A stretch of 64,000 nt of DNA from Flavobacterium azizsancarii. Lineage in GTDB: Bacteria > Bacteroidota > Bacteroidia > Flavobacteriales > Flavobacteriaceae. The stretch is from positions 124,001-188,000 of the forward strand of contig NZ_JAMZNK010000004.1 in NCBI RefSeq assembly GCF_027980145.1, written 5' to 3'. The translations under genes and the position numbers were made by a program. Below, one piece after another: positions 1 to 9,419 of the stretch; position 1 is the stretch's first letter, and every line of letters begins with the position of its first letter. The notes beneath the pieces are model-generated. The model was not told the origin of the DNA. It saw only the letters and a program-made list of their open reading frames with translations, and ran no database searches.

Positions 1-1
1 T

Positions 2-1318
2 CAGTTTATGTTGGATGCTGTATGTAAGTATTTGCCATCTCCAATGGATAAAGAAGGTATCGAAGGAATTCATCCTGATGATGCTGAGTTATTAGAGGAG
101 GATCAAACTAAAATCTTGCGTAAGCCAGATGTAAAAGAGCCGTTCGCTGCTTTGGCATTTAAAATTGCTACTGATCCATTCGTGGGGCGTTTAGCTTTCT
201 TCCGTGCTTACTCTGGTCGTTTAGATGCGGGTTCTTATGTTCTGAATACTCGTTCAGGAAATAAAGAAAGAATTTCTCGTATCTACCAAATGCACGCAAA
301 CAAACAAAATCCAATCGATTTTATTGAGGCTGGAGATATTGGAGCTGCTGTTGGATTTAAAGATATTAAAACTGGGGATACATTGTGTGATGAAAAACAC
401 CCAATCATTCTTGAGTCTATGAAATTCCCTGCACCGGTAATTGGTATTGCAATTGAGCCTAAAACTAAAGCTGACGTGGATAAAATGGGTATGGCTTTGG
501 CTAAATTAGCTGAAGAAGATCCTACGTTTACAGTTAGAACAGATGAGGCTTCAGGGCAAACGATTATCTCTGGTATGGGTGAGCTTCACTTAGATATCTT
601 GGTAGATCGTATGAAACGTGAATTTAAAGTTGAAGTGAACCAAGGTGAGCCTCAAGTTGAATATAAAGAAGCGTTTACTAGAAGTGCAACACATAGAGAA
701 ACTTATAAGAAACAATCAGGAGGTCGTGGTAAATTCGGTGATATCGTATTTACACTTGAGCCAGCTGACGAAGTTGATGGTAAAGTGCCTGTAGGATTGC
801 AGTTTGTTAATGCTGTAAAAGGTGGTAACGTTCCTAAGGAATATATTCCATCTGTAGAAAAAGGTTTCCGTGAAGCTATGAAAACTGGTCCTTTAGCAGG
901 ATACCAGGTAGATAGTTTGAAAGTAACTTTAACTGACGGATCTTTCCACCCTGTCGATTCTGATGCTCTTTCTTTTGAATTAGCTGCAAGAATGGGGTAT
1001 AGAGAAGTTGCTAAAGCTGCTGGAGCGGTAATTCTTGAGCCTATCATGAAAATGGAGGTTATTACTCCTGAAGAAAACATGGGGGATATCGTAGGTGATA
1101 TCAACCGTCGTAGAGGTCAGGTTAATGACATGGGTGATAGAAATGGTGCTAAAACTATTAAAGCTGATGTGCCATTATCAGAAATGTTTGGATATGTAAC
1201 AACATTAAGAACATTATCTTCTGGTAGAGCTACTTCAACAATGGAGTTTTCTCACTATGCAGAAACACCTTCTAATATTTCAGAAGCTGTAATTAAAAAA
1301 GCAAAAGGTAACGCTTAA
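2..1318 (+). CDS. fusA: Elongation factor G, C-terminal part (truncated by window edge)
   Basis: This is the last 438 residues of translation elongation factor G, the GTPase that moves tRNA and mRNA through the ribosome. The reading frame is already open at the first base, so the N-terminal GTP-binding domain lies outside the window. The visible part starts before domain II and runs through domains III-V. Recognisable stretches include [19 protein letters not shown] and, near the C-terminus, [14 protein letters not shown], all typical of EF-G. It stops 11 bases before rpsJ, with no promoter or terminator between, so the two are probably co-transcribed in the usual str-type order. Confidence 0.97.
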   Translation, partial: QFMLDAVCKYLPSPMDKEGIEGIHPDDAELLEEDQTKILRKPDVKEPFAALAFKIATDPFVGRLAFFRAYSGRLDAGSYVLNTRSGNKERISRIYQMHANKQNPIDFIEAGDIGAAVGFKDIKTGDTLCDEKHPIILESMKFPAPVIGIAIEPKTKADVDKMGMALAKLAEEDPTFTVRTDEASGQTIISGMGELHLDILVDRMKREFKVEVNQGEPQVEYKEAFTRSATHRETYKKQSGGRGKFGDIVFTLEPADEVDGKVPVGLQFVNAVKGGNVPKEYIPSVEKGFREAMKTGPLAGYQVDSLKVTLTDGSFHPVDSDALSFELAARMGYREVAKAAGAVILEPIMKMEVITPEENMGDIVGDINRRRGQVNDMGDRNGAKTIKADVPLSEMFGYVTTLRTLSSGRATSTMEFSHYAETPSNISEAVIKKAKGNA

Positions 1319-1329
1319 TTCTTAAGAAA

Positions 1330-1635
1330 ATGAGTCAAAAAATCAGAATAAAACTAAAATCTTACGATCACATGTTGGTAGATAAGTCTGCTGAAAAGAT
1401 CGTAAAAACAGTAAAAACTACTGGAGCAGTTGTAACAGGTCCAATTCCGTTACCAACTCACAAAAAACTTTTCACTGTGTTGCGTTCTCCGCACGTTAAT
1501 AAAAAAGCGAGAGAGCAATTTGAAGTAATGTCATACAAGAGATTGATTGATATTTATTCATCTTCATCTAAAACTATTGACGCTTTAATGAAACTTGAAT
1601 TGCCAAGTGGGGTTGAAGTAGAAATAAAAGTATAA
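1330..1635 (+). CDS. rpsJ: 30S ribosomal protein S10
   Basis: S10 is a protein of the 30S head and, in many bacteria, a partner of NusB in antitermination. The 101-residue product has the family's usual length and begins [14 protein letters not shown], with the conserved loop segment TGPIPLPT and the [14 protein letters not shown] stretch. It is separated from the rest of the S10 gene group by a clear terminator and a new promoter, so here it reads as the last gene of the str transcript (with fusA) rather than the first of the S10 operon. Confidence 0.98.
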
Positions 1636-1659
1636 TTTTTTTATTATATTTATATATAT

Positions 1660-1689
1660 AAAGCGAGGCATTTTTGTCTCGCTTTTTTT
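1660..1689 (+). terminator. Intrinsic terminator after rpsJ
   Basis: A 10-bp stem (1660-1669 with 1676-1685, one G-U pair, core AAAGCGAG/CTCGCTTT) closes a six-base loop and runs into a run of T. It sits 25 bases after the rpsJ stop and is expected to end the fusA-rpsJ transcript. Confidence 0.9.
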
Positions 1690-1940
1690 GTGGTTAAAAG
1701 TTTTTGGTTTTTAATTTTTTTTGAAGATGTTTAATGTTATGATTGTTTTTTGATTTGAGTAAATGGTCTCTTGTTTAGGTTGTTATGTAAATTTTTCTTT
1801 AATTGAATTAAGTAAATGTTAAGGTGTTTGTTGTTGCGGGTTAAAATGATGCAATTGGTTTTTTTGAAGAAATGTGTTGTTGGTGGTGGTGATATTAATG
1901 CTTTGATTTTGATAATGAGCTATTTAATTTTTCTAACTGT
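1690..1940 (+). other. Non-coding spacer between rpsJ terminator and rplC promoter
   Basis: About 250 bases of very T-rich DNA with no open frame that resembles a gene. The longest ATG frame, at 1846-1959, would give 37 residues without recognisable features. I see no further promoter of the flavobacterial type, tRNA or repeat here. Confidence 0.6.
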
Positions 1941-1971
1941 TTGGTATATTCAATTTTAATGTATACTTTTG
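1941..1971 (+). promoter_or_regulatory. Promoter of the S10-spc-alpha operon
   Basis: TTG at 1941-1943, then exactly 20 bases, then TACTTTTG at 1964-1971. This matches the Bacteroidota housekeeping consensus TTG-N19/20-TAnnTTTG. The transcript should start around 1976-1978, about 65 bases before rplC. Confidence 0.85.
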
Positions 1972-1974
1972 CAC

Positions 1975-2014
1975 TCCCTGTTTGGAAATTTTTGTTATTT
2001 TCAAATTGAAGGGA
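1975..2014 (+). promoter_or_regulatory. Candidate structured leader at 5' end of rplC transcript
   Basis: Immediately after the promoter the RNA can fold into a hairpin: TCCCT (1975-1979) with AGGGA (2010-2014), and TTTGGAAA (1981-1988) with TTTTCAAA (1998-2005, one G-U pair), with a 9-base loop. The predicted start point falls at the base of this stem. It could protect the 5' end or serve as a binding site for a ribosomal protein. In E. coli the S10 leader is the target of L4, but no likeness to that leader is claimed. Confidence 0.5.
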
Positions 2015-2040
2015 ATTTTAGTAATTAATAATTAATATTT

Positions 2041-2658
2041 ATGTCTGGGTTAATTGGTAAAAAAATCGGCATGACTAGTATTTTCGACGAAAACGGGAAA
2101 AACATTCCTTGTACAGTAATCGAGGCTGGGCCATGTGTTGTTACCCAAGTCAGAACCAAAGGTGTTGACGGGTACGAAGCGTTGCAACTTGGTTTCGATG
2201 ACAAAAACGAGAAACATTCCACTAAAGCGGCTTTAGGTCACTTTAAGAAAGCTGGAACTGTAGCTAAGAAAAAAGTCGTTGAATTTCAAGATTTTGCAAC
2301 TGAACAAAAATTAGGGGATCTTATTGATGTTTCTATTTTTGCTGAAGGAGAATTTGTAGATGTGCAAGGTGTGTCTAAAGGTAAAGGTTTTCAAGGAGTT
2401 GTTAAACGTCACGGATTTGGTGGTGTTGGACAGGCAACTCACGGTCAACACAACCGTTTAAGAGCGCCAGGTTCTGTGGGAGCTTCTTCTTATCCATCTA
2501 GAGTATTCAAAGGAATGCGTATGGCTGGAAGAATGGGAGGAGACAATGTAAAAGTTCAAAACCTTAGAGTTTTAAAAGTGGTTGCTGAAAAGAACCTACT
2601 TGTTATTAAAGGATGTGTTCCTGGACATAAAAACTCTTATGTAATCATTCAGAAGTAA
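2041..2658 (+). CDS. rplC: 50S ribosomal protein L3
   Basis: L3 is an early-assembling 50S protein whose long loop reaches towards the peptidyl transferase centre. The 205-residue product begins [15 protein letters not shown] and carries the conserved [16 protein letters not shown] and [16 protein letters not shown] stretches (roughly residues 117-150). It is the first gene behind the strong promoter at 1941. Its stop codon overlaps the rplD start by one base (TAATG), which suggests coupled translation. Confidence 0.98.
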   Translation: MSGLIGKKIGMTSIFDENGKNIPCTVIEAGPCVVTQVRTKGVDGYEALQLGFDDKNEKHSTKAALGHFKKAGTVAKKKVVEFQDFATEQKLGDLIDVSIFAEGEFVDVQGVSKGKGFQGVVKRHGFGGVGQATHGQHNRLRAPGSVGASSYPSRVFKGMRMAGRMGGDNVKVQNLRVLKVVAEKNLLVIKGCVPGHKNSYVIIQK

Positions 2659-3287
2659 TGGAAGTAAAAGTATTAGATTTCAACGGAAAAGATACTGGAA
2701 GAAAAGTTCAACTTTCTGATTCAGTATTCGCAATTGAACCAAACAATCACGCTGTATACCTTGATGTAAAGCAATATCTTGCTAATCAAAGACAAGGAAC
2801 TCATAAGGCTAAAGAAAGAGCTGAAGTGACAGGAAGTACACGTAAGATTAAAAAACAAAAAGGAACTGGTACGGCTCGTGCGGGAAGTATCAAAAATCCA
2901 TTGTTTAAAGGTGGTGGAACAATTTTCGGACCAAGACCAAGAAGCTATTCATTTAAATTGAATAAAGCTGTAAAGAGATTGGCAAGAAAATCAGCTTTCT
3001 CTATCAAAGCAAAAGAGGCGAATATCATCGTTCTTGAAGACTTTGGTTTTGAAGCGCCAAACACTAAAAATTTCATTAACGTTTTGAAAGCTTTAGGGTT
3101 AGAAAATAAAAAATCTCTATTTGTGTTGGGAGAGTCGAATAAAAATGTATATTTGTCCTCACGCAATTTAAAGGCTTCTAATGTCGTAACTAGCTCAGAA
3201 TTAAGCACTTACGCTATTTTAAACACTAATAATTTAGTGCTTTTAGAAGGTTCTTTGGAGTTAATCGAAGAAAATTTAAGCAAATAA
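2658..3287 (+). CDS. rplD: 50S ribosomal protein L4
   Basis: L4 lines the peptide exit tunnel. The 209-residue protein has the conserved basic loop KKQKGTGTARAGS (about residues 73-85) followed by FKGGGTIFGPRPRSYSFKLN, the diagnostic part of the family. In gamma-proteobacteria L4 represses its own operon; whether that holds here is unknown, but a foldable leader lies before rplC. The start codon overlaps the rplC stop and rplW follows after 7 bases. Confidence 0.98.
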   Translation: MEVKVLDFNGKDTGRKVQLSDSVFAIEPNNHAVYLDVKQYLANQRQGTHKAKERAEVTGSTRKIKKQKGTGTARAGSIKNPLFKGGGTIFGPRPRSYSFKLNKAVKRLARKSAFSIKAKEANIIVLEDFGFEAPNTKNFINVLKALGLENKKSLFVLGESNKNVYLSSRNLKASNVVTSSELSTYAILNTNNLVLLEGSLELIEENLSK

Positions 3288-3294
3288 TAGGAAT

Positions 3295-3585
3295 ATGAGT
3301 ATCATAATTAGACCTATAGTAACAGAAAAAGTAACCAAAGAAAGTGAAGTTTTAAACCGCTTCGGATTCGTTGTTGACAAAAAAGCAAACAAAGTTCAAA
3401 TTAAGAAAGCTATTGAAGCTGCTTATGGAGTAACTATCGTTTCAGTTAACACGATGAACGTAAGACCGGATAGAACTACAAAATACACTAAAAGTGGTTT
3501 GATCAGTGGAAAGACAAATGCAATTAAGAAAGCGATTGTTCAAGTACAAGAAGGAGAAACAATTGATTTTTACAACAATATCTAA
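3295..3585 (+). CDS. rplW: 50S ribosomal protein L23
   Basis: L23 sits at the exit of the peptide tunnel and is the docking point for trigger factor and SRP. The 96-residue product begins MSIIIRPIVTEKVTKESE, with the family signature RPIVTEK, and contains KKAIEAAYGV and VNTMNVRP. Length and position between rplD and rplB are those of the universal S10 cluster. Confidence 0.97.
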   Translation: MSIIIRPIVTEKVTKESEVLNRFGFVVDKKANKVQIKKAIEAAYGVTIVSVNTMNVRPDRTTKYTKSGLISGKTNAIKKAIVQVQEGETIDFYNNI

Positions 3586-3594
3586 GATAGAAAA

Positions 3595-4419
3595 ATGTCA
3601 GTAAGAAAATTAAAACCTATTACCCCAGGTCAGCGATTTAGAGTTGTGAATGGTTATGACGCCATTACAACTGATAAGCCGGAACGCTCTTTGATAGCGC
3701 CGATAAAAAACTCTGGAGGTAGAAATAGTCAAGGAAAGATGACCATGCGTTATACGGGTGGTGGTCACAAGCAGAGATATCGTATCATTGATTTCAAAAG
3801 AACTAAAGACGGAATTCCGGCTACTGTGAAATCAATTGAATATGATCCAAATCGTACTGCATTTATCGCTTTATTAGCTTATGCTGATGGAGAGAAAACA
3901 TACGTTATTGCTCAAAACGGATTGAAAGTTGGTCAGAAATTAGTTTCTGGTCCAGAATCTCAACCTGAAATTGGTAATACATTGCCTTTAAGCAGAATTC
4001 CTTTAGGAACTGTAATCTCTTGTATTGAGTTACGTCCAGGTCAAGGAGCGGTAATCGCTCGTTCAGCTGGTACATTTGCTCAGTTAATGGCAAGAGATGG
4101 AAAATATGCTACAATTAAAATGCCATCTGGTGAAACAAGATTGATCTTGTTAACTTGTTCGGCTACAATTGGAGCTGTTTCTAATTCAGACCACCAATTA
4201 GTTGTATCTGGTAAAGCAGGTAGAACAAGATGGTTAGGAAGAAGACCTAGAACAAGACCTGTTGCAATGAACCCTGTTGATCACCCAATGGGTGGTGGAG
4301 AAGGACGTTCTTCTGGTGGACATCCACGTTCAAGAAATGGAATACCAGCAAAAGGTTATAGAACTCGTTCTAAGAAAAACCCGAGTAACAAGTATATCGT
4401 AGAACGTAGAAAGAAATAA
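3595..4419 (+). CDS. rplB: 50S ribosomal protein L2
   Basis: L2 is a core 50S protein needed for subunit association and peptidyl transfer. The 274-residue product has the usual length. The conserved segment [19 protein letters not shown] (about residues 224-242) includes the histidine near the peptidyl transferase centre, and the basic tail [21 protein letters not shown] is typical of bacterial L2. It lies 9 bases after rplW and 6 bases before rpsS. Confidence 0.98.
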   Translation: MSVRKLKPITPGQRFRVVNGYDAITTDKPERSLIAPIKNSGGRNSQGKMTMRYTGGGHKQRYRIIDFKRTKDGIPATVKSIEYDPNRTAFIALLAYADGEKTYVIAQNGLKVGQKLVSGPESQPEIGNTLPLSRIPLGTVISCIELRPGQGAVIARSAGTFAQLMARDGKYATIKMPSGETRLILLTCSATIGAVSNSDHQLVVSGKAGRTRWLGRRPRTRPVAMNPVDHPMGGGEGRSSGGHPRSRNGIPAKGYRTRSKKNPSNKYIVERRKK

Positions 4420-4425
4420 TAAGAT

Positions 4426-4704
4426 ATGGCACGTTCATTAAAAAAAGGACCTTTCGTTCATTATAAGTTAGACAAGAAAGTTCAGGAAAACATTGAAAAT
4501 GGTAATAAAGGAGTAGTAAAGACTTGGTCTAGAGCTTCTATGATTACTCCAGACTTTGTTGGACAAACTATCGCAGTTCATAACGGTCGTCAATTTGTAC
4601 CAGTTTACGTAACAGAAAACATGGTAGGTCACAAATTAGGAGAGTTTTCACCAACTAGATCTTTTAGAGGTCATGCTGGAGCAAAAAATAAAGGTAAAAA
4701 ATAA
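4426..4704 (+). CDS. rpsS: 30S ribosomal protein S19
   Basis: S19 forms a complex with S13 in the 30S head near the A-site tRNA. The 92-residue protein starts [11 protein letters not shown] and carries [21 protein letters not shown] and the signature [16 protein letters not shown]. It is tightly packed, with 6 bases on each side to rplB and rplV. Confidence 0.98.
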   Translation: MARSLKKGPFVHYKLDKKVQENIENGNKGVVKTWSRASMITPDFVGQTIAVHNGRQFVPVYVTENMVGHKLGEFSPTRSFRGHAGAKNKGKK

Positions 4705-4710
4705 GAAGCA

Positions 4711-5124
4711 ATGGGAGTTCGTAAAAGAGAAACAGCAGATGCGAGAAAAGAGGCTAATAAGTCTATTGCTTTCGCAAAATTGAATAACTGCCCTACTTCA
4801 CCTAGAAAAATGCGCTTAGTAGCGGACTTGGTAAGAGGTCAGAAGGTAGAAAGAGCACTTAACATCTTAAGATTTAGTTCTAAAGAAGCTTCAAGAAAAT
4901 TAGAGAAACTATTATTATCTGCAATCAACAACTGGGAGCAAAAAAATAGTGAAGGTAATTTAGAAGAAGCTGGATTATTTGTTAAGGAGATCAGAGTAGA
5001 TGGTGGAATGATGTTGAAAAGACTTCGTCCAGCTCCACAAGGTCGTGCACACAGAATAAGAAAACGTTCTAATCACGTTACAATCGTGCTTGGAGCTATC
5101 AATAACACACAAAGCAATTCTTAA
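4711..5124 (+). CDS. rplV: 50S ribosomal protein L22
   Basis: L22 lines the exit tunnel with an extended beta-hairpin, here about residues 88-113 ([20 protein letters not shown]), the region where macrolide-resistance changes arise in other bacteria. The 137-residue product is longer than E. coli L22 (110) because of an N-terminal extension ([18 protein letters not shown]). It stops 5 bases before rpsC. Confidence 0.97.
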
Positions 5125-5129
5125 GCAGC

Positions 5130-5891
5130 ATGGGACAAAAGACAAATCCAATTGGAAATAGACTTGGTATCATCAGAGGGTGGGACTCAAACTGGTATGG
5201 TGGAAATGATTACGGTGATAAACTTGCCGAAGATCACAAAATCAGAAAGTATATCCACGCTCGTTTATCAAAAGCTAGTGTATCTAAAGTAATCATCGAG
5301 AGAACTTTGAAACTTGTAACCGTTACTATCACTACTGCTAGACCTGGTATCATTATCGGAAAAGGTGGACAAGAGGTAGACAAGTTGAAAGAAGAACTTA
5401 AGAAAGTTACTGACAAAGAGGTTCAAATCAACATCTTTGAAATCAAAAGACCTGAATTAGATGCTTATCTTGTGGCGACAAGCATCGCTCGTCAAATCGA
5501 AAGCCGTATTTCTTACAGACGTGCAATCAAAATGGCTATTGCTGCTTCTATGCGTATGAACGCTGAGGGTATCAAAGTTTTGATTTCTGGTCGTTTGAAT
5601 GGTGCTGAGATGGCGCGTTCAGAAGGTTTCAAAGAAGGTAGAATTCCTCTATCAACTTTCAGAGCTGATATTGATTATGCTTTGGCTGAAGCTCACACTA
5701 CTTACGGTAGAATGGGTATCAAAGTATGGATCATGAAAGGTGAAGTTTATGGAAAGAGAGATCTTTCTCCGCTTGCAGGAATGGATAAAAAACAATCTGG
5801 AACTGGTGGTGGTAAAGGTGGCGATTCTCCTAGAGGAGATAGAAAGCCTTTTAATAAAGGTGGAAAACCAGACGCTCGTAAACGAAAGTAA
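5130..5891 (+). CDS. rpsC: 30S ribosomal protein S3
   Basis: S3 guards the mRNA entry channel and helps to unwind structured mRNA. The 253-residue product begins [14 protein letters not shown] and has a KH domain with [14 protein letters not shown] around residues 73-86. The C-terminal domain includes [21 protein letters not shown] Gly/Lys-rich tail ([16 protein letters not shown]) makes it longer than E. coli S3 (233 residues); such tails are frequent in the group. Confidence 0.98.
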   Translation: MGQKTNPIGNRLGIIRGWDSNWYGGNDYGDKLAEDHKIRKYIHARLSKASVSKVIIERTLKLVTVTITTARPGIIIGKGGQEVDKLKEELKKVTDKEVQINIFEIKRPELDAYLVATSIARQIESRISYRRAIKMAIAASMRMNAEGIKVLISGRLNGAEMARSEGFKEGRIPLSTFRADIDYALAEAHTTYGRMGIKVWIMKGEVYGKRDLSPLAGMDKKQSGTGGGKGGDSPRGDRKPFNKGGKPDARKRK

Positions 5892-5910
5892 ATTTTTAAA
5901 CTAAAGAAAA

Positions 5911-6336
5911 ATGTTACAGCCTAAAAGAACAAAATACCGTAAGGTACAAAAAGGTAAAATGAAAGGTAACTCTCAAAGAGGGCATGAACTTTCTAATGGA
6001 ATGTTTGGTATTAAATCTGTACATGAAGATGGAATGTTCTTAACTTCTCGTCAAATCGAAGCTGCGCGTATTGCTGCAACTCGTTTTATGAAGAGAGAGG
6101 GACAATTATGGATCAAAATATTTCCAGACAAACCAATTACTAAGAAGCCTCTTGAGGTACGTATGGGTAAAGGTAAAGGTGCCGTTGAATATTGGGCTGC
6201 CGTTGTTAAACCCGGAAGAATTATGTTTGAAGTTGGAGGAGTTCCTTTATCAGTTGCAAAAGAGGCTTTACGTCTTGCAGCTCAAAAGCTTCCAGTAAAA
6301 ACTAAATTCGTCGTTGCTAGAGATTTCGAAGCATAA
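5911..6336 (+). CDS. rplP: 50S ribosomal protein L16
   Basis: L16 shapes the A-site side of the 50S subunit. The 141-residue product starts [19 protein letters not shown] and has the family pattern [22 protein letters not shown] and [22 protein letters not shown]. It lies between rpsC and rpmC, as in nearly all bacteria. Confidence 0.98.
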   Translation: MLQPKRTKYRKVQKGKMKGNSQRGHELSNGMFGIKSVHEDGMFLTSRQIEAARIAATRFMKREGQLWIKIFPDKPITKKPLEVRMGKGKGAVEYWAAVVKPGRIMFEVGGVPLSVAKEALRLAAQKLPVKTKFVVARDFEA

Positions 6337-6349
6337 TTAAATTTATATT

Positions 6350-6541
6350 ATGAAACAATCAGAAATAAAAGATCTTTCTGCAGCGGAGTTGCAAGAAAAA
6401 CTTAGTCAAACTAAGAAAATATATGCTGACCTAAAAATGGCTCACGCTATTTCTCCAATTGAGAACCCACTTCAAATTAGAAGTGTAAGAAGAACAGTTG
6501 CAAGATTGGCTACAGAGTTAACTAAAAGAGAGTTACAATAA
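6350..6541 (+). CDS. rpmC: 50S ribosomal protein L29
   Basis: A 63-residue two-helix protein that packs beside L23 at the tunnel exit. It begins MKQSEIKDLSAAELQEKL and contains NPLQIRSVRRTVARLATEL, the conserved second helix of L29. Size and place between rplP and rpsQ support the call. Confidence 0.96.
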   Translation: MKQSEIKDLSAAELQEKLSQTKKIYADLKMAHAISPIENPLQIRSVRRTVARLATELTKRELQ

Positions 6542-6558
6542 TTGTATTCTGCTGAAAG

Positions 6559-6819
6559 ATGGAAGAAAAAAGAAATTTAAGAAAAGAAAGAATAGGTGTT
6601 GTTACTTCAAATAAAATGGATAAGTCTATTGTTATTGCTGAAGTAAGAAAAGTAAAACACCCGTTATACGGTAAGTTCGTGTTGAAAACAAAGAAATACG
6701 TTGCACACGACGAAACAAACGACTGTAACATTGGAGATACTGTAAGAATTAGCGAAACGCGTCCTTTAAGTAAAACAAAATGTTGGAGATTAGTTGAAAT
6801 CTTAGAAAGAGCTAAATAA
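6559..6819 (+). CDS. rpsQ: 30S ribosomal protein S17
   Basis: S17 is an OB-fold primary 16S rRNA binder. The 86-residue product carries [20 protein letters not shown] and the signature [21 protein letters not shown]. The start at 6559 ([13 protein letters not shown]) is the only ATG that keeps the full beta-barrel. rplN begins 2 bases after its stop. Confidence 0.97.
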   Translation: MEEKRNLRKERIGVVTSNKMDKSIVIAEVRKVKHPLYGKFVLKTKKYVAHDETNDCNIGDTVRISETRPLSKTKCWRLVEILERAK

Positions 6820-6821
6820 TT

Positions 6822-7190
6822 ATGGTACAACAGGAATCAAGACTAAAAGTAGCAGATAACACGGGAGCAAAAGAAGTTTTAACTATCCGTGTTTTAGGAG
6901 GTACCAAAAGAAGGTATGCCTCTGTTGGTGACAAGATTGTAGTATCTATTAAAGATGCAACTCCTAACGGTAACGTTAAAAAAGGAGCTGTTTCAACTGC
7001 AGTTGTTGTACGTACCAAAAAAGAAGTGAGAAGAGCTGATGGTTCTTATATCCGTTTCGATGATAATGCATGTGTTCTTTTGAACGCTGCAGGGGAAATG
7101 AGAGGAACTCGTGTTTTTGGTCCGGTAGCAAGAGAACTTCGTGAAAAACAATTCATGAAAATTGTATCATTAGCACCAGAAGTGCTTTAA
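6822..7190 (+). CDS. rplN: 50S ribosomal protein L14
   Basis: L14 sits at the subunit interface and binds the silencing factor RsfS in many bacteria. The 122-residue protein begins [19 protein letters not shown] and has [26 protein letters not shown] and [14 protein letters not shown], all diagnostic. No separate promoter is visible, so the spc genes appear to be continuous with the S10 genes. Confidence 0.98.
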
Positions 7191-7202
7191 TTCGTTTTTA
7201 AG

Positions 7203-7517
7203 ATGATAAAGCTAAAAATAAAATCAGGAGATATCGTAAGAGTTATTGCTGGAGACCATAAAGGTGCTGAAGGTAAAGTTCTACGTGTTTACCGTGAGAA
7301 AAATAAAGCGATAGTTGAAGGTGTAAACATGGTTTCGAAACATACAAAACCAAGTGCTAAAAACCCTCAAGGTGGTATCGTTAAGAAAGAAGCTTCTATA
7401 CAAATATCTAACATTTCACTAATTGATCCTAAAACTAAGGAAACAACTAGAGTTGGTATTAGAGTAGAAGGAGATAAGAAAGTAAGATTTTCAAAAAAAT
7501 CTAATCAAGTACTATAG
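7203..7517 (+). CDS. rplX: 50S ribosomal protein L24
   Basis: L24 starts 50S assembly. The 104-residue product has an N-terminal KOW motif ([25 protein letters not shown], about residues 4-29) followed by [14 protein letters not shown] and [13 protein letters not shown], the usual order for bacterial L24. rplE starts 2 bases after its stop. Confidence 0.97.
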   Translation: MIKLKIKSGDIVRVIAGDHKGAEGKVLRVYREKNKAIVEGVNMVSKHTKPSAKNPQGGIVKKEASIQISNISLIDPKTKETTRVGIRVEGDKKVRFSKKSNQVL

Positions 7518-7519
7518 TA

Positions 7520-8071
7520 ATGGCATATACACCTAGACTAAAAGAAGAATATAAGAGTAGGGTAATCTCTGCTCTTAAAGAGGAATTCGGATATACAAAC
7601 GTAATGCAAGTTCCAAAACTTGAAAAAATCGTTTTGAGCCGTGGAGTTGGTGCAGCTGTATCTGATAAAAAACTTATTGACTATGCAGTTGATGAGTTGA
7701 CAAAGATCACTGGACAAAAAGCAGTATCTACAATTTCAAAGAAAGACGTTGCGTCATTCAAATTGAGAAAAGGGATGCCTATTGGAGCAAAAGTTACTTT
7801 ACGTGGTGAAAGAATGTATGAGTTTTTAGATAGACTTATTACTTCTGCTTTACCACGCGTTAGAGATTTTAGTGGTATCAAAGCTACTGGTTTCGACGGA
7901 AGAGGTAATTACAACCTTGGAGTTTTAGAGCAAATCATTTTCCCAGAAATTGATATTGACAAAGTAAACAAAATTTCAGGAATGGATATTACATTTGTTA
8001 CTACTGCTCAAACAGACAAGGAAGCAAAGTCATTATTGGCTGAATTAGGATTACCTTTTAAAAAGAATTAA
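7520..8071 (+). CDS. rplE: 50S ribosomal protein L5
   Basis: L5 binds 5S rRNA and contacts P-site tRNA. The 183-residue product contains [17 protein letters not shown] (near residues 28-44), [17 protein letters not shown] and the C-terminal [20 protein letters not shown]. Length equals that of most bacterial L5 proteins. It lies 3 bases before rpsN. Confidence 0.98.
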   Translation: MAYTPRLKEEYKSRVISALKEEFGYTNVMQVPKLEKIVLSRGVGAAVSDKKLIDYAVDELTKITGQKAVSTISKKDVASFKLRKGMPIGAKVTLRGERMYEFLDRLITSALPRVRDFSGIKATGFDGRGNYNLGVLEQIIFPEIDIDKVNKISGMDITFVTTAQTDKEAKSLLAELGLPFKKN

Positions 8072-8074
8072 GAC

Positions 8075-8344
8075 ATGGCTAAAGAATCAATGAAAGCCCG
8101 TGAGGTGAAAAGAGAGAAAACGGTAGCTAAGTATGCTGAGAAAAGAAAAGCTTTGAAAGAAGCTGGAGATTTTGAAGGTTTACAAAAATTACCTAAAAAT
8201 GCTTCACCAGTTCGTTTGCACAATCGTTGTAAATTAACAGGTAGACCAAGAGGTTATATTCGTCAGTTTGGTATTTCACGTGTAACTTTCCGTGAGATGG
8301 CTAATAATGGATTAATTCCTGGAGTTAAAAAGGCGTCTTGGTAA
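8075..8344 (+). CDS. rpsN: 30S ribosomal protein S14, zinc-free form
   Basis: S14 is a 30S head protein. The 89-residue product begins [20 protein letters not shown] and ends with [19 protein letters not shown] and [11 protein letters not shown]. It is the long form without the two CxxC zinc-binding pairs (only one cysteine, in NRCKLTG), which does not need zinc. The last Trp codon TGG overlaps the -33 TTG of the promoter that serves rpsH. Confidence 0.97.
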   Translation: MAKESMKAREVKREKTVAKYAEKRKALKEAGDFEGLQKLPKNASPVRLHNRCKLTGRPRGYIRQFGISRVTFREMANNGLIPGVKKASW

Positions 8345-8368
8345 TCTCGCAATAAGTTACTACTTTTG
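8338..8368 (+). promoter_or_regulatory. Internal promoter upstream of rpsH
   Basis: TTG at 8338-8340, a 20-base spacer, and TACTTTTG at 8361-8368 give the same -7 octamer and spacing as the rplC promoter. The -33 element lies inside the end of rpsN. The predicted start near 8374 leaves a leader of about 75 bases before rpsH, enough to contain the hairpin at 8401-8424. Confidence 0.8.
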
Positions 8369-8400
8369 CAAACCAAAAAATAATTTTAATTGATTAAAGG

Positions 8401-8424
8401 TTCGGGAGGCGAGTGCCTCCCGAA
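8401..8424 (+). promoter_or_regulatory. GC-rich hairpin in the rpsH leader
   Basis: TTCGGGAGGC (8401-8410) and GCCTCCCGAA (8415-8424) are perfect complements around a GAGT loop, far richer in G and C than the surrounding DNA. No T run follows on either strand, so it is unlikely to be an intrinsic terminator. It lies in the leader made by the promoter at 8338 and 25 bases before the rpsH start, so it may control translation or stability of the downstream mRNA. Confidence 0.6.
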
Positions 8425-8448
8425 AACCATAGTCGCAATCAAATACAT

Positions 8449-8847
8449 ATGTATACAGATCCTATTGCAGATTATTTGACTAGAGTTCGTAACGCTGTGG
8501 CTGCAAACCACAAAGTTGTTGAAATTCCAGCTTCTAATCTAAAAAAAGAAATAACTAAGATCTTATTTGATCAAGGTTATATCTTGAGTTACAAATTTGA
8601 AGACAACTCTGTACAGGGTTCGATCAAAATTGCTTTGAAGTATGATAAAGATACTAAAGAGCCTGTAATTAAAGATATCCAAAGAATTAGTAAACCTGGT
8701 TTACGTAAATATGCAGGTGCTGCCAAATTACCAAGAATCCTTAACGGATTAGGAATTGCTATTGTTTCAACTTCAAAAGGTCTTATGACTGGAAAGCAAG
8801 CGAAACAATTAAATGTAGGTGGTGAAGTAATTTGTTACGTATACTAA
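8449..8847 (+). CDS. rpsH: 30S ribosomal protein S8
   Basis: S8 is a primary 16S rRNA binder and, in E. coli, the translational repressor of the spc operon. The 132-residue product begins MYTDPIADYLTRVRNA and ends with the conserved STSKGLMTGKQAKQLNVGGEVICYVY. The same frame stays open to a GTG at 8413, but that lies inside the leader hairpin and would add non-conserved residues, so ATG at 8449 is chosen. The gene has a promoter and a structured leader of its own. Confidence 0.97.
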   Translation: MYTDPIADYLTRVRNAVAANHKVVEIPASNLKKEITKILFDQGYILSYKFEDNSVQGSIKIALKYDKDTKEPVIKDIQRISKPGLRKYAGAAKLPRILNGLGIAIVSTSKGLMTGKQAKQLNVGGEVICYVY

Positions 8848-8865
8848 TTTTAAAGACTAAATAAG

Positions 8866-9408
8866 ATGTCAAGAATAGGTAAAAGCCCAGTTGTAATCGT
8901 TGCGGGAGTAACTGTTGAAGTTAAGGACGGTATCGTTACAGTAAAAGGAAAAAAAGGTCAACTAACTCAGGAGTTTTCGGACATTACTGTAAAAGTTGAA
9001 GGCGATCAGGTTTTATTAGAGAGATCGTCTGATCATAAAGACCAAAGAGCAAAACACGGATTATACAGATCATTAATCAATAACATGATTATTGGTGTAT
9101 CTGAAGGTTTTACTAAAGAACTTGAATTAGTTGGAGTTGGTTATAGAGCTTCAAACCAAGGTCAAAAGCTAGATTTAGCTCTTGGATATTCTCACAATAT
9201 TGTTTTGGAAATTGCTCCGGAAGTAGCTTTAGAAACAATATCTGAAAAAGGTAAAAACCCTATCGTAAAATTAACATCATTTGACAAACAACTTTTAGGA
9301 CAGGTTGCTGCGAAAATCAGAGGTTTCCGTAAGCCTGAGCCATACAAAGGAAAAGGTGTTAAATTTGTGGGTGAAGTATTAAGAAGAAAAGCAGGTAAAT
9401 CAGCTTAA
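8866..9408 (+). CDS. rplF: 50S ribosomal protein L6
   Basis: L6 lies near the factor-binding site of the 50S subunit. The 180-residue protein begins [11 protein letters not shown] and has the two-repeat fold of the family, with the C-terminal signature [24 protein letters not shown]. Length and position between rpsH and rplR are canonical. Confidence 0.98.
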   Translation: MSRIGKSPVVIVAGVTVEVKDGIVTVKGKKGQLTQEFSDITVKVEGDQVLLERSSDHKDQRAKHGLYRSLINNMIIGVSEGFTKELELVGVGYRASNQGQKLDLALGYSHNIVLEIAPEVALETISEKGKNPIVKLTSFDKQLLGQVAAKIRGFRKPEPYKGKGVKFVGEVLRRKAGKSA

Positions 9409-9419
9409 AAAATAAGATT

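Noticed and set aside
703..1104. 133-codon open frame on the minus strand inside fusA
   Set aside because: It lies wholly within a highly conserved gene on the other strand and its product has no recognisable features; it reflects codon bias of fusA.
1846..1959. 37-codon ATG frame in the rpsJ-rplC spacer
   Set aside because: Short, overlaps the promoter of rplC, and the predicted peptide resembles nothing I recognise.
8401..8424. Reading the rpsN-rpsH hairpin as a terminator
   Set aside because: No T run follows on either strand, and a promoter directly upstream puts it in the leader of rpsH.
8413..8448. N-terminal extension of rpsH from GTG 8413
   Set aside because: The GTG is inside the GC-rich leader hairpin and the added residues are not part of S8, which starts with MYTDPIADYL.
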